DNA of 38,174 nucleotides from Lachnospiraceae bacterium (lineage in GTDB: Bacteria > Bacillota > Clostridia > Lachnospirales > Lachnospiraceae), in NCBI GenBank assembly GCA_024687305.1, contig JAILEQ010000109.1:1-38174 (forward strand), written 5' to 3'. Both the position numbers and the translations under genes were made by a program. This document shows positions 32,615 through 38,174 of the stretch, one piece after another (within the stretch, counting starts at the first letter, position 1; the number at the start of each line of letters is the position of its first letter). The notes under the pieces are model-generated. The model made no database searches and was not told the origin of the DNA. It saw nothing but the letters and a program-made list of their open reading frames with translations.

Positions 32615-34711
32615 ATGGACTTCTTAGGCGGCAAAAAAACTGAAACCGAAAGAAAGTATCTATCCGAGATGAGGCCGGTTTTCTTAAAAAAGGCCTTGTT
32701 TTCTGATACTACGGCCAATTATGTCGATCCTCCGGAGCCCAATCCTTACGGACAGGTTACCATCAAATTTCGTGCAGCCAAAAACAATGTAGATACCGTT
32801 TATCTTGTTTCCGGACAGGATATCTATCCCATGCACAGAGGTGAATCGGACAGATCGTTTGATTATTACGAATGTACGATAACTCTCAATCAGACAATAT
32901 TCGAGTATTATTTCGAAGTTCACGCCGGCAAGATAGTGTGCACCTACGATTCTTTCGGCGTATCCAAAGATAAAGTTCCCGCCCATCCTTTTAAGCTCAT
33001 ACCCGGATTTCATACGCCCGACTGGGCAAAGGGTGCGGTTATTTATCAGATATACGTTGAGCGCTTCTGTAACGGCGACTATACAAACGATGTGGAAGAC
33101 AGAGAGTACTTCTACGTAGGCGGTCCCGTTCAGAAAGTCGAGGACTGGTTCAAGATACCTAACATTGACGGAACAAAAGAGTTTTACGGCGGAGATCTTA
33201 AAGGTGTTATCGATAAGCTCGGATATCTTAAAGACCTCGGCATAGATTGCATATACTTCAATCCCTTGTTTGTTTCTCCTTCCAATCACAAATACGACAG
33301 CCAGGATTATGAGCACATAGATCCTCATTTCGGCGTTATCGTTAAAGACGGCGGAGAATGTCTTGATTTCGGAGAAAGTGACAACAGAAAAGCAACCAAA
33401 TACAGGACGCGCGTCTGTTCAAAGGAAAACCTTGAAGCGTCCGATGAATTGTTCTGCGAACTTGTAAATAAAGCTCACGACCTTGGTATAAAAGTCATTT
33501 TGGACGGAGTATTCAATCATTGCGGATCGTTCAACAAGTGGCTTGACAGAGAAAGAATATACGAAGATGCCGAGGGCTTTGCCAAGGGGGCTTACATAGA
33601 TGAAGCAAGTCCTTACAGAAATTTCTTTGATTTCAGATCCAACAACTGGCCATACAATTCTGATTATGACGGCTGGTGGGGATTTGATACACTTCCTAAG
33701 CTTAATTACGAAGCTTCACAGGAACTTTATGATAAGATCATGGATATTGCCGCAAAATGGATATCCAAACCCTTCGGTGTGGATGGATGGCGTCTTGATG
33801 TGGCTGCGGACATAGGACATTCACCGGAGTTTAATCATGAATTTTTTAAACGCTTAAGAAGAACGGTCAAGGATATCAATTCCGAGGCCCTCATTTTGGC
33901 GGAGCATTACGGCGATCCCGGAAGCTGGCTGGCCGGCGATGAATGGGATTCGGTAATGAACTATGACGGCTTTATGGAACCGGTTACGTGGTTTCTTACG
34001 GGTATGCAAAAACACAGCGACGATTTCAGACCCGATATGGTAGGAAATACGGACGCTTTTTGGAGTGCGATGACGTATGCGGGATATAAGTTCACCAACT
34101 CATCTCTCCAGGTAGCCATGAACCAGCTCTCGAATCACGATCATTCGAGATTTTTGACGCGTACCAACCAGGTTGTCGGTCGAAGCGGCAGTGTTGGGGC
34201 CTATAGGGCCGATGAAGGCGTCAATAAAGCAGTTATGAGACAGGCTGTGGCCATTCAAATGACATGGACGGGCGCTCCCACGATCTATTACGGCGATGAA
34301 GCGGGCCTTACCGGCTTTACCGATCCCGATAACAGAAGAACTTATCCTTGGGGACGTGAAGACAAAGAACTCATTTCTTTCCATAAAGAAATGATCCGTA
34401 TTCACAAGGAAACGGATGAATTGATCTCGGGATCGATAAAAAGACTTTCAACAGACCGCTTTATAATCGCATTCGGCAGATTCACCCGTGAAAATGCCAC
34501 TGTTACCATTGTAAACAGAGACAGCGTAGACAGAGAGATAACGATATTCTTATATGATATGATAGCTCCGACGGATGCAACGTACGAAAAGATAATGTAT
34601 TCCGATTCAAGCGGATATGATGCGACCGTAGTAGAGCTTAAATTTGACAGTCCGAAAGTTACGCTTTCTCTTCCTCCCTTATCGACGTATATTTTCCGTT
34701 CGGTAAGATAA
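32615..34711 (+). CDS. Cytoplasmic GH13 enzyme (neopullulanase/cyclomaltodextrinase-like)
   Basis: A 698-residue alpha-amylase family enzyme that cleaves alpha-glucans or malto-oligosaccharides. Residues 1 to about 130 form an N-terminal beta domain like that of neopullulanases. The catalytic barrel has nucleophile D395 (GVDGWRLDVAAD), acid/base E430 (ILAEHYGD) and D509 (SNHDHSRF), plus GVFNHCG near 303. The C-terminal beta domain ends YIFRSVR. No signal peptide is seen, so it probably acts on imported oligosaccharides or glycogen. The ATG at 32615 has only a weak CAGGT upstream. Precise specificity (neopullulanase, maltogenic amylase, alpha-glucosidase) is not resolvable. Confidence 0.9.
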   Translation: MDFLGGKKTETERKYLSEMRPVFLKKALFSDTTANYVDPPEPNPYGQVTIKFRAAKNNVDTVYLVSGQDIYPMHRGESDRSFDYYECTITLNQTIFEYYFEVHAGKIVCTYDSFGVSKDKVPAHPFKLIPGFHTPDWAKGAVIYQIYVERFCNGDYTNDVEDREYFYVGGPVQKVEDWFKIPNIDGTKEFYGGDLKGVIDKLGYLKDLGIDCIYFNPLFVSPSNHKYDSQDYEHIDPHFGVIVKDGGECLDFGESDNRKATKYRTRVCSKENLEASDELFCELVNKAHDLGIKVILDGVFNHCGSFNKWLDRERIYEDAEGFAKGAYIDEASPYRNFFDFRSNNWPYNSDYDGWWGFDTLPKLNYEASQELYDKIMDIAAKWISKPFGVDGWRLDVAADIGHSPEFNHEFFKRLRRTVKDINSEALILAEHYGDPGSWLAGDEWDSVMNYDGFMEPVTWFLTGMQKHSDDFRPDMVGNTDAFWSAMTYAGYKFTNSSLQVAMNQLSNHDHSRFLTRTNQVVGRSGSVGAYRADEGVNKAVMRQAVAIQMTWTGAPTIYYGDEAGLTGFTDPDNRRTYPWGREDKELISFHKEMIRIHKETDELISGSIKRLSTDRFIIAFGRFTRENATVTIVNRDSVDREITIFLYDMIAPTDATYEKIMYSDSSGYDATVVELKFDSPKVTLSLPPLSTYIFRSVR

Positions 34712-34727
34712 CAGACAGGAAAAGAAT

Positions 34728-36644
34728 ATGCTTTATCAGATTCATAACGGCACCGTAATGTTCGCTGCCGATACAATATTAAAAGATATCAATTTCGAAA
34801 TAAAAAATTCTAACGAAAAGATTGCCATAGTCGGCAGAAACGGCTGCGGCAAGACTACTCTTCTGAGACTGATTTCCGGCGAGATTGAAATTACAAAAAG
34901 AGATTCCGACGAGGACATGTTTGTTGCAAAGACGGGAAATCCCGTCATCGGTTATTTGAAACAGATGACGTTTAAAGACGATTCCGTCACCCTCGAAGAG
35001 GAAGTAAAAAAAGTATTTGCTCCGATACTGGAGATGAAGGCTTCTTTGGACTCAATGGTAAAGCGCATGGAGTCCGGGGAAGGTGCGGCACTTGCCGATA
35101 AATACACCGCTTTGGAGGAACGCTTTAAATATCTTGGAGGATACTATTACGAAAAAGAATACGAGATAGTATTAAAGAAATTCGGTTTCACCGATGAAGA
35201 CAAGAAAAAGCGATTATCCGAGTTTTCGGGCGGACAGCGCACCAAGATAGCATTTGTGAAGCTTTTGCTTGAAAAGCCCGATATTCTCCTTCTGGACGAA
35301 CCTACCAACCACTTGGACATTGAGACTGTCGAGTGGCTTGAAGGATATTTGAAAGATTATCCAAGGGCGATAGTCATAGTATCCCACGATCGAATGTTTC
35401 TGGACCGCATCGTAGAGACTGTCTACGAGATCGAAAGAGGAAAGATCACCAGATATCCGGGCAATTATTCAAAATTTGTTGAGACAAAGAAACTTAATTA
35501 CGAGAAGCAGTTAAAAGATTATGAAGCTCAGCAAAAAGAGATCGAACGTCTCAATACGATAGTGGAAAAGTATAAAAATACACCCACAAAAGTTTCAATG
35601 ACGCGTTCAAAGCTTAAAGCGATCGAGCATATGGACAAGATCGACTGTCCCGACAAATATGACACCAAGAGCTTTAAAGCATCATTCAAACCGTTAAGAG
35701 AGACCGGTAAAGATGTATTGTATATAGACAAATTAAGCGTCGGTTACGATTCGATACTTGAAACGGTATCTCTTGATATGAAGAAGGGAGAAAAAGTCGG
35801 TATAATCGGCGGAAACGGGATAGGTAAATCCACTTTCCTAAAGACGCTGGTAGGAGCGCTTGAACCGAAATCAGGCTATTTTAAGTTCGGAGCCAATGTG
35901 GATATCGGATATTTCGATCAGCAGATGGCGCAGTATACTTCCAAGAAAAAGATAATAGACGATTACTGGGATATGTTTCCGACTCTTACAGAAACGGAAG
36001 TCCGTAACGATCTCGGCGCATTTTTGTTCTCGGGCGACGATGTATTTAAAACGGTCGATCTTCTTTCGGGCGGTGAAAGAGTCAGACTTGCCTTGGCAAA
36101 GATATTTAAAACCGGTCCAAATTTTCTTATACTCGATGAGCCGACCAACCACATGGACATTGTCGGCAAGGAAACCTTGGAGAGCATGCTTGCGGACTTT
36201 GCGGGGAGCGTTTTGTTTGTTTCTCATGACAGATATTTTATAAAGAAAGTTGCTTCGAAGGTGCTCGACTTTACCAAAGATGGAGTGGTTGCATACAACT
36301 TCGGGTACGAAGAGTACGAAGAAAAGAAACTGGGTAAACCTGTTGAAATCAGACCGACAAAGGTTGAGAAGGTCGAAGAAAAGACTCAGGAAAAGCCTGT
36401 ATATTTCAATCTTGGGAAAGAACGATCAAAGCTTGAAAGAAAGCTAGAAAAGATCGAAGAAAAGATATCTTTGCTTGAAGATGATATAACAAAGCTAAAA
36501 GATGAACTGTCAAATCCCGCGATATCCAGTGACTTTACGAAGCTTTCAAAGATACAGTCGGATATCGACGAAAAAGAGGAAATACTCCTAAGCGCCATGG
36601 AAGAGTGGAACGAAGCAGACAAACAATTATCGGAGTTAAAATAG
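34728..36644 (+). CDS. ABC-F family ATPase
   Basis: A 638-residue protein with two ABC ATPase domains and no membrane segments. Domain one has Walker A GRNGCGKT (36-43) and signature FSGGQRTK, followed by LLLDEPTNHLD. A charged helical linker (about 245-325) follows, as in ABC-F proteins. Domain two has GGNGIGKST, LSGGERVRLAL and ILDEPTNHMD. The C-terminal coiled coil (about 555-638) is rich in Lys/Glu. ABC-F proteins act on ribosomes, in translation or antibiotic protection. The overall layout is nearest to the housekeeping Uup/YdiF group. Resistance is not implied by sequence alone. Confidence 0.92.
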   Translation: MLYQIHNGTVMFAADTILKDINFEIKNSNEKIAIVGRNGCGKTTLLRLISGEIEITKRDSDEDMFVAKTGNPVIGYLKQMTFKDDSVTLEEEVKKVFAPILEMKASLDSMVKRMESGEGAALADKYTALEERFKYLGGYYYEKEYEIVLKKFGFTDEDKKKRLSEFSGGQRTKIAFVKLLLEKPDILLLDEPTNHLDIETVEWLEGYLKDYPRAIVIVSHDRMFLDRIVETVYEIERGKITRYPGNYSKFVETKKLNYEKQLKDYEAQQKEIERLNTIVEKYKNTPTKVSMTRSKLKAIEHMDKIDCPDKYDTKSFKASFKPLRETGKDVLYIDKLSVGYDSILETVSLDMKKGEKVGIIGGNGIGKSTFLKTLVGALEPKSGYFKFGANVDIGYFDQQMAQYTSKKKIIDDYWDMFPTLTETEVRNDLGAFLFSGDDVFKTVDLLSGGERVRLALAKIFKTGPNFLILDEPTNHMDIVGKETLESMLADFAGSVLFVSHDRYFIKKVASKVLDFTKDGVVAYNFGYEEYEEKKLGKPVEIRPTKVEKVEEKTQEKPVYFNLGKERSKLERKLEKIEEKISLLEDDITKLKDELSNPAISSDFTKLSKIQSDIDEKEEILLSAMEEWNEADKQLSELK

Positions 36645-36653
36645 TTTTTTTAA

Positions 36654-36685
36654 ATTCCTGCCTTTTGGCAGGAATATTTGTTTTT
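36654..36685 (+). terminator. Terminator after the ABC-F gene
   Basis: ATTCCTGCC (36654-36662) pairs with GGCAGGAAT (36667-36675) across TTTT, followed by ATTTGTTTTT. Confidence 0.85.
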
Positions 36686-36758
36686 ATAGACATAGTATCG
36701 TTTATGTTGTACGATAATAATTGATACCGTCAATTGTTCACAAACAGGAGAATGATAC

Positions 36759-38048
36759 ATGCATTTTGGACCGGTGATATTCTTATTTGGTATGTTGGCG
36801 ATCTGTATAGCCGTAATAATCATTTTTGGTGTTAAATTTCTTAAAGTGATCAATGATGTTTACGGCAGGGATGAGATCAGAAAAGCTGCGGAAGAAGAAG
36901 CAAAAAATATAAGACTCAGAGACCCGGTCATCACTTGTGATTACTGCGGATGCAAGGTAGATACGCGTGAATATAAAGTTTGTCCTCACTGCGGAGGCGC
37001 TTATAACTTAGATTCCGAATGGCTCAAACGCCATAAACTGGATGAAAAGACCATTCAAAAGACTACAAACAATGTGTTCAAAAATCTCAAAAAAAGCCGG
37101 TTTGGAAAAAAGGTACCCGAGTTAAAAAGAGCAAGAAAGAACTTTTGGCTTTCTTTTGTTCCGTTGCTTCTCTTCGTTTTGTTTATCGTTTTTTCTTTGA
37201 TGATGGCAAACCGGCGTACAATACGAAAGACCGAAAAACTCAATGTTGATTCGCTTGATAAATATGTTGAAGCCGACTATAAGATCGTGGGCGACGGCGT
37301 TATTTTTGATGACGGTGAAGTAACCGTCACCCTCAAGGGGTTTTATGTTCAGGACGGTTTTCGCGGAAGCATTGACGATAACAATTATGCCGGAGAGGTA
37401 AAAGCTGAGATCACAGTCAAGAACAATCTAAAAGAACCGGTTCAGGTGACAATAGCATGTAACTGTATAAACGGAGTGGCCAAAGAATACAGCGGTTTCT
37501 TTGTCTATGACTGGTTTGCACAGAAAAAAGAAACTACTGTCTATGAAGAGTTTTATAACATTCCTTTTCAGACGATATCGGAACTTGTCTTTACTAGATG
37601 CGAAGTATCCACGAGAGATTACAAAAATAACAAATCTTTGGCCCGTCCGGTTACGATCACTACGACAGCCGATTTTGTTCCCGCTTCGCCGATCGAGGGA
37701 AAAACTCTTATGTTCTCAAACGACCTGGTGGACATATATTATTCATATATAGAAATTTATGAAAGATATGGTATCTATGTTGTCAATAAGTCAGACGAGA
37801 TTTTAAAAATATATGACAGACTTACGTACGATCTCGACGGTCCCGATCAGACGGTGTATACAATATATATCTTTAACGAACCTATTCCCCCGGGATATAT
37901 TGCTACAGAAAGTACGACGGATCTGTTCATGAATGAGCCGGATAAAGATACGGTTTACTTTTCTCTTATGTTCGAATATCCCAATAATCCGGGGCTTGGC
38001 TTCTCAACCGGATACATTGAGATAAAAAGAGATGGAACTATTAATTGA
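36759..38048 (+). CDS. Zinc-ribbon membrane protein of unknown function
   Basis: A 429-residue protein. It has an N-terminal transmembrane helix (about 6-28) and then a cytoplasmic segment with zinc-ribbon pairs CDYCG and CPHCG (about 60-79). Near residue 130-150 a second hydrophobic helix follows KRARKNFW. The remainder (about 155-429) is a beta-rich, outward-facing domain with repeated Asp/Tyr/Thr-rich strands. No enzyme motif was recognised. Topology suggests the zinc ribbon is inside and the large domain outside. It starts after AGGAG. It resembles many single-copy clostridial membrane proteins of unknown role. Confidence 0.7.
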   Translation: MHFGPVIFLFGMLAICIAVIIIFGVKFLKVINDVYGRDEIRKAAEEEAKNIRLRDPVITCDYCGCKVDTREYKVCPHCGGAYNLDSEWLKRHKLDEKTIQKTTNNVFKNLKKSRFGKKVPELKRARKNFWLSFVPLLLFVLFIVFSLMMANRRTIRKTEKLNVDSLDKYVEADYKIVGDGVIFDDGEVTVTLKGFYVQDGFRGSIDDNNYAGEVKAEITVKNNLKEPVQVTIACNCINGVAKEYSGFFVYDWFAQKKETTVYEEFYNIPFQTISELVFTRCEVSTRDYKNNKSLARPVTITTTADFVPASPIEGKTLMFSNDLVDIYYSYIEIYERYGIYVVNKSDEILKIYDRLTYDLDGPDQTVYTIYIFNEPIPPGYIATESTTDLFMNEPDKDTVYFSLMFEYPNNPGLGFSTGYIEIKRDGTIN

Positions 38049-38073
38049 CAAAAGAAAGCAGATATTGTAGAAT
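38045..38073 (+). promoter_or_regulatory. Promoter of tRNA-Gly
   Basis: TTGACA (38045-38050), 17-base spacer, TAGAAT (38068-38073). The -35 overlaps the stop codon of the preceding gene. CAGATATTG (38059-38067) and CAATATCTG (38090-38098) form an inverted repeat around the -10 and start site. Confidence 0.8.
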
Positions 38074-38102
38074 TGCCTTTGTTTGAAATCAATATCTGTT
38101 TT

Positions 38103-38173
38103 GCGGGTGTAGTTCAATGGTAGAACACCAGCCTTCCAAGCTGGACACGTGGGTTCGATTCCCATCACCCGCT
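38103..38173 (+). tRNA. tRNA-Gly(TCC)
   Basis: Acceptor arms GCGGGTG (38103-38109) and CACCCGC (38166-38172) pair fully. The anticodon stem CCAGC/GCTGG encloses CTTCCAA, with anticodon TCC at 38135-38137. The T arm contains GGTTCGATTCC. It decodes GGA (and by wobble GGG) glycine codons. The window ends one base after the discriminator base; no CCA is encoded in the visible sequence. Confidence 0.95.
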
Positions 38174-38174
38174 T

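Noticed and set aside
32446-32643. A 65-codon plus-strand frame before the GH13 gene
   Set aside because: It runs through a terminator hairpin, has no ribosome binding site and overlaps the GH13 start in another frame.
32684-33328. A 214-codon minus-strand frame
   Set aside because: It is opposite the N-terminal part of the GH13 gene and lacks any recognisable motif.
34728-36644. Antibiotic resistance reading of the ABC-F gene
   Set aside because: Sequence layout is closest to housekeeping ABC-F proteins; resistance cannot be claimed without phylogeny of the linker.

Overview
The window looks like chromosomal DNA of a non-sporulating member of the Lachnospiraceae, most like Butyrivibrio or Pseudobutyrivibrio. 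That is inferred from protein style, from the lineage-typical DUF4869 and DUF4867 families, and from the hup-rqcP-divIC-tilS-hpt-ftsH order. The order matches the Bacillus/Clostridium block, but the sporulation genes that usually lie between rqcP and divIC are missing. No phage, transposase, rRNA or CRISPR array was seen. Nearly every gene is on the + strand.

Layout. (1) 1-1465: the tail of a DUF4869-like gene, a partner P-loop ATPase, a 14-codon relic that reads like the C-terminus of acetate kinase, and a small conserved-looking ORF. (2) 1553-5425: a sugar operon of xylulokinase, a DUF4867 protein and an L-fucose/L-arabinose isomerase-type enzyme, with a promoter, a 22-bp operator-like palindrome and a closing terminator. 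(3) 5550-14174: eight tightly packed genes ending in a strong terminator: 2-hydroxyacid dehydrogenase, SAH/MTA nucleosidase, TldD, TldE/PmbA, LuxS, GT2 glycosyltransferase, radical SAM protein, and a DUF2207-like membrane protein whose cytoplasmic tail is extremely rich in Cys, Ala, His and Ser. (4) 14205-17247: a 22-codon minus-strand ORF with a strong ribosome binding site, divergent from a LysR regulator, then a histidine kinase/response regulator pair. (5) 17262-18058: a nested three-stem element and an RluA-type pseudouridine synthase. (6) 18121-27223: a lipoprotein, an O-antigen ligase-like membrane protein, ProRS, acetate kinase, CCA-adding enzyme and a PEGA lipoprotein with a Ser/Thr-rich low-complexity linker. 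(7) 27272-32227: HU, RqcP, DivIC, TilS, Hpt and FtsH. (8) 32232-38173: a hairpin-rich intergenic region with a possible small RNA, a GH13 enzyme, an ABC-F ATPase, a zinc-ribbon membrane protein and tRNA-Gly(TCC).

The most interesting part is the operon at 5550-14140. MtnN and LuxS together convert S-adenosylhomocysteine to homocysteine and the AI-2 precursor. TldD/TldE, a protease pair known to act in maturation of some modified peptides, sits between them. The operon then carries a glycosyltransferase, a radical SAM enzyme with an auxiliary-cluster-like C-terminus, and, overlapping it by 11 bases, a membrane protein with ten cysteines in a 33-residue tail. My inference is that the radical SAM enzyme modifies this tail on a membrane-anchored protein, with TldD/TldE and the glycosyltransferase as possible further maturation enzymes. 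The gene order and motifs are read directly from the sequence; the function is a hypothesis.
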